Source: Ignavibacteria bacterium
Lineage (GTDB): Bacteria > Bacteroidota > Ignavibacteria > Tepidaquicellales > Tepidaquicellaceae
NCBI GenBank assembly: GCA_036262055.1
Contig: DATAJP010000002.1
Span: forward strand, 1,012,177-1,076,176
Length of the DNA: 64,000 nucleotides
Reading direction: 5' to 3'
The translations under genes and the position numbers were made by a program. The notes beneath the pieces were generated by a model. It searched no databases. It saw only the letters and a program-made list of their open reading frames with translations, and was not told where the DNA came from. Of this stretch, positions 53,814-63,464 are shown piece after piece; position 1 is the first letter of the stretch, and the number at the start of each line of letters is the position of its first letter.

Positions 53814-55472
53814 ATGTTTATATATTCCGCCAAACAACAATTTCTTATTTTTCTTTTCCTTTATTTCTTTTTATCATTTAATATTAGTTATTCACAACCA
53901 AAAGTCGAATGGGTATCTGATTATATTTCTGATACAACTGATTTTAATTATACTATTGATATGGCAAGAGATTCTGTTGGTAATACTTATTTATTAGGTG
54001 CAGAAGCTAATTATGTAATACTTTTAAAGATTAATCCAGCAGGAAGTATTGTTTGGAAACGACATTATATGACCCAAGGACAAAACTGGATAAGAAATGT
54101 ATTTGTTGATAAACAAGGAAACATAAATATCTTTTTTACACAAGGTAATTTATATTTTATAAAATATAACCAAAATGGAGATTCAATTGCCAGTAAAAAA
54201 TTAGATGTTATATTTAATAGTTCAACATCAACAAATATTAAAGTAAATGAGAATAACGAAATATATGTCGCAGGCACATATACTAATATAGCAACGCATA
54301 TTAAGGACTATATAATTTTAAAATTAGATATAAATTTTAGCACAATCTGGCAATATAAAGAGTCCCATCCGTTATCCGAAATTAATAATGCCGAATTGAA
54401 TGATTTATGTTTTGATTATAAAGGTAATGTGTATTTTTGCGGTTCAGATGCATTGGCTTCAATTGGGGATACATCAAACATTTTTGTTACAAAGCTAAAA
54501 CCAACTGGTTTATTTGAATGGAGGAGAGATTTTGCAAATATTCAAACCCACTCTTATTCAAAAAATATATTATGTGATAGTAAAGGATTTGTTTATATTT
54601 CAGGAATGTATTATTTACCGAGTACAATAATAAATGCAAAATCAATTCTGATTAAGTACAATTCTTTGGGAAAACTTCAGTGGTATAAATATTATCATGA
54701 TAGTTTAATGACTAATACGGATTTTACTCCCATAGATATGAAGATGGATAATAATGGGAATTTTATTATCGGAGGTGTTATGTATATGGGTAATGGTAAT
54801 TCGAATGGTGAAGATTTTTTAATTTTAAAATATTCTTCTGCTGGGGTGTTGAACGGAGATTATTATTTTGGAGGAAGAAGCCAAGACGTATTGTATTCAA
54901 TAGATATTGATAATAAGAATAATATTTATGCAACGGGTTATAAATGGACGTTTGATAGCATTGGTCATAGTATAGATAAAAAAACATATACTGTAAAAGT
55001 AAATTCAACCGGACAGACTGTATGGGAAACAACTTATATTCCTCCCTTATTTGAAGGGAGAGGTGGAACAACAGCGAAGAAAATAATTATAGACAAATTT
55101 GAAAATATCTTCCTTGCTTGTGATGGGAACATAATAGATTACTCAACTGATATTTATTGTATAAAATATAATCAAATAGTTAATATATTCCCACCAGAAT
55201 ATTTACAAAATTTTAGTTTGTTACAAAATTACCCAAATCCTTTCAATCCATCAACAAATATAGAATTTTATATATTTGAATCAGGGTTCTATGAAATAAA
55301 AATTTATGATATAACCGGGAAAATTATTGGAAAATTAATTCAAAAAAGTTTAATAGCTGGCAATTACAAAATAACTTGGAATGCATTTAATAATGCTAGC
55401 GGAATTTATTTTTATTCTTTATACAAAGATGGAAAAAAACTCGATTTAAAGAAAATGATTTTGCTGAAGTAG
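53814..55472 (+). CDS. Secreted SBBP-like propeller protein with T9SS domain
   Basis: 552 residues. Signal peptide cut after NISYS-Q. About 30-450 carry SBBP/propeller repeats with DSxGxxYLLG and ILKYxxxG motifs. C-terminal sorting domain NYPNPFNPSTNIEF, YDITGKIIG, ASGIYFYSLYK, KMILLK. Paralogous in style to the gene at 17667. Cargo of T9SS. Confidence 0.85.
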   Translation: MFIYSAKQQFLIFLFLYFFLSFNISYSQPKVEWVSDYISDTTDFNYTIDMARDSVGNTYLLGAEANYVILLKINPAGSIVWKRHYMTQGQNWIRNVFVDKQGNINIFFTQGNLYFIKYNQNGDSIASKKLDVIFNSSTSTNIKVNENNEIYVAGTYTNIATHIKDYIILKLDINFSTIWQYKESHPLSEINNAELNDLCFDYKGNVYFCGSDALASIGDTSNIFVTKLKPTGLFEWRRDFANIQTHSYSKNILCDSKGFVYISGMYYLPSTIINAKSILIKYNSLGKLQWYKYYHDSLMTNTDFTPIDMKMDNNGNFIIGGVMYMGNGNSNGEDFLILKYSSAGVLNGDYYFGGRSQDVLYSIDIDNKNNIYATGYKWTFDSIGHSIDKKTYTVKVNSTGQTVWETTYIPPLFEGRGGTTAKKIIIDKFENIFLACDGNIIDYSTDIYCIKYNQIVNIFPPEYLQNFSLLQNYPNPFNPSTNIEFYIFESGFYEIKIYDITGKIIGKLIQKSLIAGNYKITWNAFNNASGIYFYSLYKDGKKLDLKKMILLK

Positions 55473-55485
55473 AATAAATAATTTT

Positions 55486-55564
55486 AATAAGGGCTAAGAC
55501 CTTTCCTCCCCAGGAAAATATATAATGCTTATAAAGCAATTATACTGTCCTGCCCTTATTTTTT
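55486..55564 (+). terminator. Three-helix terminator fold
   Basis: AATAAGGGC (55486-55494) pairs with GCCCTTATT (55552-55560), followed by T-run. Inside are TTTCCT-CCCC-AGGAAA (55502-55517) and TATAAT-GC/GC-AATTATA (55521-55544, one bulge). Either an elaborate terminator of the upstream gene or a leader switch of the downstream one. Confidence 0.5.
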
Positions 55565-55600
55565 AAATTAAACTAAATTATAAACTTTAAAAACTCAATT

Positions 55601-58600
55601 ATGAAAACACTAAAAGTTTTACTGCTTTTTTTTGTTTTTCAGAGTGTTTGTTATGCTCAGATAACAAAAGTAAATTTTCAAGCTGGCGGGTATGTAACCG
55701 GTATTTATGTAGCAAAAAACACTGGAAACATTAGCAATCAGATTTTGTATGCGAAAACAGATATTGGAGGAATTTATAAGTCAACTAATAATGGTGTTAA
55801 TTGGAATTTTATTAGTAATTATACAACTATTCCAACTGGGAATCATACTTCTTTACTTAAATCCGAACTTGTTACTCAAGGATTTGCAATGAACCCCGAA
55901 TACTCTAATTATATAATTGCTTGTTGGGGAGGAGCAGACTTTTATGATGCAAGAGATAGGGATAATAAATGCGTTTATTATTCTACTGACGGTGGAGATA
56001 ATTGGTTTGAATCAACTTTTAATGTGGGTTCAAGCAATAGACCCCGATTTGCAGGTGATGTTCCTCATATAAAGCAAGGAGGTGAATGCATCCAATACAA
56101 ACCTGATACAGAAAACGGAATCTATCCTGTTTTTGTTGCTGGATTATCAGCAAGTAATACAGATGTTCCTAGATTATTTAAAAGTGTTGATAATGGAGCA
56201 AATTTTATAAGAATAAATAGTTTTGATGGAAGTGGATTTTTAAGTGTTAACGATACGATTACAAGTATTGCATTTGCAAAAGGTAGTAATGAAATTTGGA
56301 TAGCATTTACACATAAAACAAGTGGAAATAATTTTGGTGGGGTATTAAGAGGAATACCTAATGGTAGTGGTGGTTACAACTTTACAAAATTTGATTTACC
56401 TTGCGCAAGAAGAGTAATTTTAAAAAAAGTTCATTTAGGTGGAAATGACTATAAATTAGTTGTGTTTATTGCTTATGCGGGAGGAGGTTCAACTTCAACC
56501 GGACTATATAAAATTGAAGTTAATGAATATGCTTCAGGAACGATTTCTGAAGGCGATATTACAAGCTCTTATTTTACAAATTATGGATATTCAAGTAATA
56601 ATATGTGTTTACTTAGTTTTGCAGGAAGTGATGAAAATACACTTTTAGCTGGTAGAGTGTTAAGACCTACAATGAAAAGCACGAATGACGGAGCAAGTTT
56701 TGTGGGAGAAACATCCGGTAATCCAAATGATCCTATAAGATTATATTTTGATCCAAACACGCAAAATACTAGTTATCCACGACATCAATTTCCAATAAGC
56801 ACCGTTACGCATCTTGAATCAGGTATAAGCATGATTGTTAGAAATTACAATTCAAGTATGACCAATACATGGTATGTAACAGGTGGCGCCGGAATGATTC
56901 AGACTATTAATAATGACGCTCCTACATCATCTACTTTATTTGGTAATAAAAAATTTGCATATACCACTGTTGGAATGAATTTTCCGGTTCTGTATGACGT
57001 ATCTGTAAATTATAAACATTTTAGTAATATGTATTTTCCAATGTCAGACTGGACAATGGGAAATGTTGGACAAAAAAGAGCAATGAGTTATTCAGCTTCA
57101 CCACTTGAATATGACAGGCAAGAAACCAAATTTGGAAACCAATATGATACAAAGATTCCCAATGTTAGAAGAATCTTACATTCTACTATTAACAGTCAAC
57201 CAAATGTATCATATTGTATTGGAGGAAATGTATATGATAATTCAGCGTTCATGTATAAAAGAACCGCAAATATATATGGCGAACCGTCTAGTGTTTCGCA
57301 AATAGGAGGAACGTATAGTCCTTTTATAGCAACAAATAGATCATTTCCCGATGGAATTATAGATTATGATTTTAATACAAATAATGATAGGTTAATTGTT
57401 TTATTGGGTCCGAGTAGTGGTAAATCAACGCCTAATATAACGTCTGGTTTAGGAGTTTACAGAAGTGTAAATGGTGGTTTAAACTGGTCTCCTTGTTCTT
57501 TTTATAATGCTGAAGAAGAAGATAATATTACAAATAATATGTTTATGAATGCAATAATTTCAGCAGGTAATACTTTTGGTGAAAATGGATATATATCTGG
57601 ATTATTTGAAAATCAATTTAATTTAAGCAATAGTGCTACACCGGGTGAAAAATATCTTTATTTGGAAGGCTTTGGTTCTGGTACTCAAGAAGGTGGTGGT
57701 TTTTTTATGAGTCCAAATTACGGTGAATCGTGGGAATTTCAAAGCAATGTTGTCGGCAACCCAAGTGGAGATGATAAGTTTAAAGGTGAAGGTTGTCTAA
57801 AATATGCTGATTGGGCAACAGGACCAGATCAACTTTTTATAGCAATAAAGCAAACTCCTGATCAATTAACTAATAATTGGAAACGTGGATTATACTCTAC
57901 CGATTATGACGGATTTAATACTGGAAATTCATGGACAAGACACTCCTTTTTTTCTTCTGCAAGGCAGGTAGATGCAATTAGTGATAAATTAGGACGAAAA
58001 GTTATATGTGTATATGGAAAAAGAGATGGAGTTGATGCAGCAGATAGATTATATGTTTCATATGATGGCGGAGCGAATTTTTCTGTCATCACCGACATGG
58101 ATTATGTAACAGGAATTTCTTCTCTAAGAATCTCGCGTGATTGTACTCCCCTCTCTGTTTGGGTAGCAACGTCTGATATGGGAGCATTTAATGTCAGATT
58201 GTACCAACCATATTACCAGTATGCGTGTTTATTCCCAATTGCAGCTGATTTAGTTATAAATGGAAATATGGAGTTTGAATCTGACATCATAATAACTGAT
58301 AGTGCAACAGTAACAATAGATGGTAATGTTGAGATTAAAATGCCTCAAGATGCTAAAATAATTGTTGATGAGACTGCAAAATTAATTGTCACAAATGGTA
58401 GTAACGTTACATTTACCAAAGATGATGCAGCAACCTCTTGGAATGGCATTGAGTTTAGAGGATCAGCTAATGGTCATTTAAAAAAATGTACATTTGAAAA
58501 CACTAGTTCACCCATACGAATAGTTGCAAGTGACAGTGGATCTGTTGCTATTGTTGATACTCTTATTATTGATTCCTGTACATTTAATTCTGGTGAGAAT

Positions 58601-60565
58601 CAAATTACAATCGAAAGTGATTCAATTACAGCTAGCCGAAATATTAGAATTACTAATAATACGTTTAACTTGCCTTCCGGAGGTCAAAAGTGTATATATG
58701 CTGAGAATGTATTTAACCTGTTAGTAAAGAATAATACTTTTAATATAGGAACCGGTTCATTTGGAATTCATACAAAAAATTCATTTGGCGTAGATCCTTT
58801 TAGTGAGGCACCTCCAACATATGTAAATATTGTAGGTAATACTTTTTATGGTGGAACTATAGGGATGGCACTTATGAATTCTGAGCTTCTAACCTATTAT
58901 GTTGCAGAAAATATCTTTGCAGGAAGTGCTAACGGATATTATGGAATTATAACTAAAAAAGTAAATGGAAGAATAAAAAATAATTTATTCAATAACACAA
59001 ATATAAATCAGGCATTAAGAATTGATTTAAGTGATGTAAGTTTATTTAATAATGCGATAAATGGTAACGAAGACAACATCAATGTGTTAGCCTTATCAAC
59101 AGTTAATATGTCTCCGATAATTAATGGAGAAGATTTTGTTTGGGAAGGAGGCGCTAATTGGGTTACCTCTAATAATGCAAATAACCTCGCTTTTAATGGT
59201 GCGGGATTACCATTACTGGATTATGGTAAAAATTGTTTCAACTTAATTTCATCTACTAACGGAAACCATTTATTGGGCGTTTCCTCAATTACGGATAATA
59301 CGTACATGTGTAGAAATAATGGGTGGACTCATGTTACACCAGAACGTCTTTCAAATATACATTATAATTCTACTCCGATAGTACCTGCGCTTGACCCGAC
59401 ATACAATTGTTCTACAACACCTTCTTATGATGGTTATAACATTGCAAATCGTGGCAATGGAATATACGATACAATATGGACTTCCGAAACAGGAACACTT
59501 TCGGAACAAGATGATGATGAAATAATGTATAATCAGGCATTATATTATCAATATAGCTATGATTATGTGAACGCAATATATGTAAATAAAAATTTAATAG
59601 ATAACTATCTAAGCAGTTCATATCTCATAGATGCTATATGGAATTTGAATGCATGTTATGGTTCATTAGATACTGGCTCTGTAAATCATGATAATTTATA
59701 TAGTGAATTAAAGATTTACATGACCAATCTGATCTCAAGTGAAAATTATGATGAAGGAGTTGAATCAGCCGCATATCAGGTAATATTAGAATGCGAAGCA
59801 CAATTAGGAGATTATAATAAAGCAATGGACGGTTATGAATTTTTAGTAGAATACCATCCTGATCCGGTAATCCGTTTGAATGCCAGCTGGGATTACGAAG
59901 ATTTAGCTGAATTACTTGGTGGAGGAAGTTCAGTAAAAGAAGAACAACTTTCGTTTGAAGAGTACAAATTAAAAAGATTGTTTAGAATGGATAAAATCGT
60001 TTCAGGAGATCCAATACTTCAAAAGTTAAAAGCAAAATATGATGATAAAATCGTAAATAAATACAATACTGCCGAAAAGATTGTCTTAGCGAAAAAAGAC
60101 ATTACTGCAAACGATAGAAGCACAATTGAAAAGAAGATATATACAGAACAACAGCAAACCATTATGCAGCGAAGCCTTGATAATATTAGAAATGCGAGAT
60201 TACGCACGAAAGCTGAAAAAGACAAAAAATTGGTCGAAGATTTAATTTTAAGCGGTGGAATGAGCCTCGTAAGTGATAATAGTGGTAATACAACTGTTCC
60301 AATGGAATATAAACTTCAGCAGAATTACCCGAATCCATTTAATCCGGTAACTACTATTAAATACCAATTGCCTAAAGATGGCTTAGTTCAGATTAAGGTC
60401 TATGATATTATTGGTCGCGAAGTTATGACATTAGCAAATGAACAAAAAACCGCCGGCACCTACGAAGCAGTGTTTAATGGGCTAAATTTTGCCAGTGGAA
60501 TCTATTTTTATAGAATTCAAGCTGGCAATTTTGTTGAGACTAAAAAAATGATGCTGATTAAATAG
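55601..60565 (+). CDS. Giant secreted multi-domain T9SS cargo protein
   Basis: 1654 residues. Signal peptide cut after VCYA-Q. Residues about 25-880 are an Asp-box/sialidase-like propeller with YYSTDGGDNWFE, SVNGGLNWSP, YVSYDGGANFSV. About 890-1200 a right-handed parallel beta-helix (IRITNNTFNL, NIVGNTFYGG). About 1310-1560 a helical, TPR-like and coiled region (NYDEGVESAAYQVILE). C-terminal T9SS type A domain (NYPNPFNPVT, IGREVMTLA, KKMMLIK). Propeller plus beta-helix suggests polysaccharide binding or cleavage, but no catalytic pair is certain. Confidence 0.85.
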   Translation: MKTLKVLLLFFVFQSVCYAQITKVNFQAGGYVTGIYVAKNTGNISNQILYAKTDIGGIYKSTNNGVNWNFISNYTTIPTGNHTSLLKSELVTQGFAMNPEYSNYIIACWGGADFYDARDRDNKCVYYSTDGGDNWFESTFNVGSSNRPRFAGDVPHIKQGGECIQYKPDTENGIYPVFVAGLSASNTDVPRLFKSVDNGANFIRINSFDGSGFLSVNDTITSIAFAKGSNEIWIAFTHKTSGNNFGGVLRGIPNGSGGYNFTKFDLPCARRVILKKVHLGGNDYKLVVFIAYAGGGSTSTGLYKIEVNEYASGTISEGDITSSYFTNYGYSSNNMCLLSFAGSDENTLLAGRVLRPTMKSTNDGASFVGETSGNPNDPIRLYFDPNTQNTSYPRHQFPISTVTHLESGISMIVRNYNSSMTNTWYVTGGAGMIQTINNDAPTSSTLFGNKKFAYTTVGMNFPVLYDVSVNYKHFSNMYFPMSDWTMGNVGQKRAMSYSASPLEYDRQETKFGNQYDTKIPNVRRILHSTINSQPNVSYCIGGNVYDNSAFMYKRTANIYGEPSSVSQIGGTYSPFIATNRSFPDGIIDYDFNTNNDRLIVLLGPSSGKSTPNITSGLGVYRSVNGGLNWSPCSFYNAEEEDNITNNMFMNAIISAGNTFGENGYISGLFENQFNLSNSATPGEKYLYLEGFGSGTQEGGGFFMSPNYGESWEFQSNVVGNPSGDDKFKGEGCLKYADWATGPDQLFIAIKQTPDQLTNNWKRGLYSTDYDGFNTGNSWTRHSFFSSARQVDAISDKLGRKVICVYGKRDGVDAADRLYVSYDGGANFSVITDMDYVTGISSLRISRDCTPLSVWVATSDMGAFNVRLYQPYYQYACLFPIAADLVINGNMEFESDIIITDSATVTIDGNVEIKMPQDAKIIVDETAKLIVTNGSNVTFTKDDAATSWNGIEFRGSANGHLKKCTFENTSSPIRIVASDSGSVAIVDTLIIDSCTFNSGENQITIESDSITASRNIRITNNTFNLPSGGQKCIYAENVFNLLVKNNTFNIGTGSFGIHTKNSFGVDPFSEAPPTYVNIVGNTFYGGTIGMALMNSELLTYYVAENIFAGSANGYYGIITKKVNGRIKNNLFNNTNINQALRIDLSDVSLFNNAINGNEDNINVLALSTVNMSPIINGEDFVWEGGANWVTSNNANNLAFNGAGLPLLDYGKNCFNLISSTNGNHLLGVSSITDNTYMCRNNGWTHVTPERLSNIHYNSTPIVPALDPTYNCSTTPSYDGYNIANRGNGIYDTIWTSETGTLSEQDDDEIMYNQALYYQYSYDYVNAIYVNKNLIDNYLSSSYLIDAIWNLNACYGSLDTGSVNHDNLYSELKIYMTNLISSENYDEGVESAAYQVILECEAQLGDYNKAMDGYEFLVEYHPDPVIRLNASWDYEDLAELLGGGSSVKEEQLSFEEYKLKRLFRMDKIVSGDPILQKLKAKYDDKIVNKYNTAEKIVLAKKDITANDRSTIEKKIYTEQQQTIMQRSLDNIRNARLRTKAEKDKKLVEDLILSGGMSLVSDNSGNTTVPMEYKLQQNYPNPFNPVTTIKYQLPKDGLVQIKVYDIIGREVMTLANEQKTAGTYEAVFNGLNFASGIYFYRIQAGNFVETKKMMLIK

Positions 60566-60589
60566 AAGTAAGAAAATAAAAAAACAAAA

Positions 60590-60619
60590 AAACATCCTGC
60601 TTATTTAGAGGATGTTTTT
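60590..60619 (+). terminator. Rho-independent terminator
   Basis: AAACATCCT and AGGATGTTT form a perfect 9-bp stem with a 10-nt loop followed by T5. It ends the giant T9SS gene. Confidence 0.85.
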
Positions 60620-60790
60620 CTATATCTAATTCGTATCTTATTGTTTTATATTTTTTATATCATATACTTAATAATCATTATTTATCTATCATATTCTATC
60701 ATCATATTTATCATTACCTCCTCTCATCCTTTCTCCTTTCCAATCCTTCTTCTTCTCCCTCTATGTATCCATCTAGTATATCTCTCACCA
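60620..60790. other. G-depleted, pyrimidine-rich tract
   Basis: About 170 bp on the plus strand contain only four G before the final GG, with many TATCAT-like units and a near-pure CT stretch at about 60717-60765 (cctcctctcatcctttctcc). On the minus strand this is a purine-rich sequence just downstream of the polymerase-like gene. No coding frame seen. Confidence 0.4.
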
Positions 60791-60807
60791 TAATAAGGTA
60801 AGAATCT

Positions 60808-62064
60808 TTACGAAATTGTTATATCAGGGGAGAATCTAAGCTTTTCTTTGTAAATTTTCCTCATGACCAATTTTAGCTCATTTTCATGTTGTTTTTCAAT
60901 TATGAATGAATCATGAACTACCAATACCATAATCCCCTTTTTAGCAAAGTGCAAAAGTATCTCATGAGCAATTTCAGCATCCATATTTTGAAGTTCCAAG
61001 CCAATCCCGGTGAAAAAATACTTGGCAATCTTTTTGTGTTTATCTTTGAATAACTCAAGCATGGGCTTCAACGTTCGGTCTGTTAAATCGGGAAGCAGTG
61101 ATTGAAGGCCGCCGGTTTTTAATTCTTCTCTGAATGCTTGTATACATTTTTTTTCATCAACTGAATTTAAACAAGTTAAAGCCAGAAGCTTAAATATGGA
61201 ACGGAGCTTGGGCATCCTTTTACACAAATCATCATACGGGTCTGTCTTTGGTTTTATTCCTTCTTTATGATACAGCATATTTAAATGCAAAGCTTTATAA
61301 TCGAGCTCTACAGTTTCATTACCGTTTATCATTAAATACTTCCTGATTGCCTTAGGCATATTGCTTTCGACTCCTCTATAGAACCTGCCGCCGTGTAAAA
61401 AGTTGTCATTAAATATCCGGACAAGATAAGTAGTTCTAAGGTCAATATTTGTCTTTTTATCCTTCCTCTCGATTTTTTCAGCAAAATACAATGCATTTCC
61501 ATCTTTCAATAAATCCGCCGGTACATTCTTCAATGAAACCTTATTCTTAGCTCTCACATTATTAATTAGTTTCACTTCTTCGCTGAGTTTCATAGTCAAG
61601 GCAGTATCAACATAATCTATATCAGATTTTTTACCGTTATCATTCTTTCGCAGGATTATACTTTCATATGGTATGCATTCTTCAATTTCAGCTGAATCAT
61701 TCAAAATTTTAAACAATTTATCAGTTCCTATGTATGAATCCGGTTTTTCACCTTTTGCTCCCAGCTGCCGGACCATATAACCATTCTTTTCTAGTTTATC
61801 CAATATTTCAACGCTTGTTTGGTAATTCTGTATATTCTGCTTATATCTCGGGGGTATGAATGCATAGTAGTTCTTCGCCCTAGAAACCATAAGCTCATTC
61901 CCGGACTTTTTGCAAATAAACAAGTTTGCTATTAGGCAGCTTAGAAATTCCTTTTTTTGGTCAGTTTTCTTGTTTATGACCTTAAGTTCTGAAATTACCA
62001 TATTAAGCTTTTCAGTGTTCTTCAATCTTAAATTATAGTTTATAAATTTATTCTTTGTTAGCAT
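60808..62064 (-). CDS. Minimal family-A DNA-polymerase-palm-like protein
   Basis: 418 residues. The C-terminal half has family-A polymerase palm motifs: motif A-like VELDYKALHLNMLY (Asp255), a GGRFYRG approach near 226, LALTCLNS fingers-like helix, LELQNMDAEIAHEIL, and motif C-like VVHDSF (His384-Asp385-Ser386). No 3'-5' or 5'-3' exonuclease domain is present. N-terminal 200 residues are Lys-rich and helical. Such stand-alone proteins occur on plasmids and phages. Preceded by a promoter-containing divergent region (62065-62190). Confidence 0.6.
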   Translation of the reverse strand: MLTKNKFINYNLRLKNTEKLNMVISELKVINKKTDQKKEFLSCLIANLFICKKSGNELMVSRAKNYYAFIPPRYKQNIQNYQTSVEILDKLEKNGYMVRQLGAKGEKPDSYIGTDKLFKILNDSAEIEECIPYESIILRKNDNGKKSDIDYVDTALTMKLSEEVKLINNVRAKNKVSLKNVPADLLKDGNALYFAEKIERKDKKTNIDLRTTYLVRIFNDNFLHGGRFYRGVESNMPKAIRKYLMINGNETVELDYKALHLNMLYHKEGIKPKTDPYDDLCKRMPKLRSIFKLLALTCLNSVDEKKCIQAFREELKTGGLQSLLPDLTDRTLKPMLELFKDKHKKIAKYFFTGIGLELQNMDAEIAHEILLHFAKKGIMVLVVHDSFIIEKQHENELKLVMRKIYKEKLRFSPDITIS

Positions 62065-62152
62065 AGTTTATCTTTACCTTATAATATTGCATTTGAATGT
62101 TGTCTAACAAAATTTCCGAACACCATAATTAATTAAGTATCTAATAAAGTAG

Positions 62153-62183
62153 TTGACAAATAAAGAAATATTTATTAGCTTTG
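62153..62183 (+). promoter_or_regulatory. Promoter TTGACA / TAGCTTTG
   Basis: TTGACA at 62153-62158 is followed 20 bp after its TTG by TAGCTTTG at 62176-62183, a TAnnTTTG -7 element. Transcription should start near 62190, giving a leader of about 340 nt before the ATG at 62530. Confidence 0.6.
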
Positions 62184-62189
62184 TATCAG

Positions 62190-62426
62190 TATAATTTAAT
62201 TTTGTTCTATAACAATATCGCAAAAATCAATTTGAGGCAGTAGCGAAATGCCACTGAATAAAAGAGAAGTTAACCTCAACCTACAATCGGCATGGTTAGT
62301 CCGATACTAAATTTCGAAGATTGTTCATAAATCGAAATCTCACACGATGTAACATTCCGTGTACCAATAATCTAAGTCACAGATTTAATAATTTATAATT
62401 TACGACTGCAGAAAGCAGTGTTTTTT
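62190..62426 (+). ncRNA. Structured leader or small RNA ending at a terminator-like hairpin
   Basis: From the promoter onward the strand can form TTGAGG/CCTCAA, ATCGG/CCGAT, ATTTCGA/TCGAAAT, ACACG/CGTGT and AATCT/AGATT helices, then ACTGC-AGAAA-GCAGT with a T6 run at 62421-62426. It could be a 235-nt RNA of its own or an attenuated leader. No Rfam class recognised. Confidence 0.45.
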
Positions 62427-62528
62427 ATAATATTCAGATTTTACATTTCTGTGTTAAAGGATAATGGCACAAATTTAATAATTTATTTTTTAAAACGACT
62501 GCAAAAGCAGTGTTTTTTATAATATTCA
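62383..62528 (+). repeat. Two tandem terminator-like repeats abutting the ATG
   Basis: Copies at 62383-62436 and 62473-62528 share ATTTAATAATTTAT, GACTGC-loop-GCAGTG, T6 and ATAATATTCA. Stems at 62405-62419 and 62498-62511. The second copy ends 1 nt before the ATG at 62530, so no ribosome site is possible between. Attenuation or RNA antitoxin-like repeats are candidate roles. Confidence 0.6.
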
Positions 62529-62529
62529 T

Positions 62530-63258
62530 ATGAAAATTATGAAAACTATAATAACAATAGGTAGCTCTTCAGAGTTACCTAAGCTCTTATCAAATATTGA
62601 AAGAGCCGCAAAAGATCCAAATGATAAAGAAATTTTAATCTTTGGATGTGAAAAGCTTAGCTACAACGATGTTGAAGAACTAAGCAATAGAATTAAGCAT
62701 ACCTTGCCTAATGCAAAAATTAAGGCAGTTTCTAATTTGAATCTGAAAGGTATGCTGATACTCTGTTCTGCGAAAAAAGAGAACAGAAATATCGAACCAG
62801 GACAAGCTGTTAGTATTGATCCAGCTGTTCTCAATGATCCTGAGGTATTAGAACTCCTTGAAAGAGTACTTTGCAAACAAAGCGCTTCAAAACTCAATGA
62901 TGAAAGTTTAAGGAATCTCTTATTTGGAAACACAAAACTCGATGCCAAGCTCTTAAAAAAACATGGCTTGTGCACGAGCTTCCAGGGAGAAAAGGTTAAT
63001 AGAAAGAAAACCTCCTCCAAAGCTCCGTCATTAGGTGCAGCATCTTCAAAGGCAGCGAAAGACAAAAAGACGGACGCTGACCAGTCCGGTGCCTCAACTG
63101 ATAAGCCTGTGAAGAAGGAAAAAGAAACGGTCACTATGGTTGTATCTGAAACTGTTGCAGAAGGTAGTAAAGATGAAAAAGGAAATAATCTACAATCGAA
63201 CACTCAAACAGACCTTAAAGTGGGAAAGGAGAATAAGAAATTGTTAAGTTCACTATAA
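62530..63258 (+). CDS. Lys-rich protein of unknown function
   Basis: 242 residues; another ATG three codons in. Residues 1-90 look alpha/beta (KTIITIGSSSELPKLL, KEILIFGCEKLS, AKIKAVSNLNLKGMLILCSAKK) with a vaguely ClpP/crotonase-like strand order but no clear catalytic residues. Residues 150-240 are Lys/Ser/Ala-rich and disordered. No family recognised. It is preceded by the repeats and followed by the 131-nt inverted repeat. Confidence 0.5.
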   Translation: MKIMKTIITIGSSSELPKLLSNIERAAKDPNDKEILIFGCEKLSYNDVEELSNRIKHTLPNAKIKAVSNLNLKGMLILCSAKKENRNIEPGQAVSIDPAVLNDPEVLELLERVLCKQSASKLNDESLRNLLFGNTKLDAKLLKKHGLCTSFQGEKVNRKKTSSKAPSLGAASSKAAKDKKTDADQSGASTDKPVKKEKETVTMVVSETVAEGSKDEKGNNLQSNTQTDLKVGKENKKLLSSL

Positions 63259-63288
63259 ATATTAAATAGTGATCTTAATTCTAAATCT

Positions 63289-63419
63289 TTGAGTCAAATT
63301 CTTTGACTAAACATTGATGCATAATCAATTGAATTAATTAAAGAAGGTAAAACCAATAGAATAGTCTTTCAATCAGAGAATTGCACCAAAAATTAAATTG
63401 TCAGACGAATTTGACTCAA
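63289..63419. other. 131-nt element bounded by a 13-bp inverted repeat
   Basis: TTGAGTCAAATTC at 63289-63301 and GAATTTGACTCAA at 63407-63419 are perfect reverse complements. The 105 nt between hold no ORF. MITE-like or a structured RNA. Confidence 0.45.
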
Positions 63420-63464
63420 GGTTTAATAATATTTTAAGAAAACGTTATTGAAAATAAGAACTAG

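Noticed and set aside
62383-62528. CRISPR or type III toxin-antitoxin repeats
   Set aside because: Only two copies, no spacers of constant length, no Cas genes, and no ToxN-like protein downstream.
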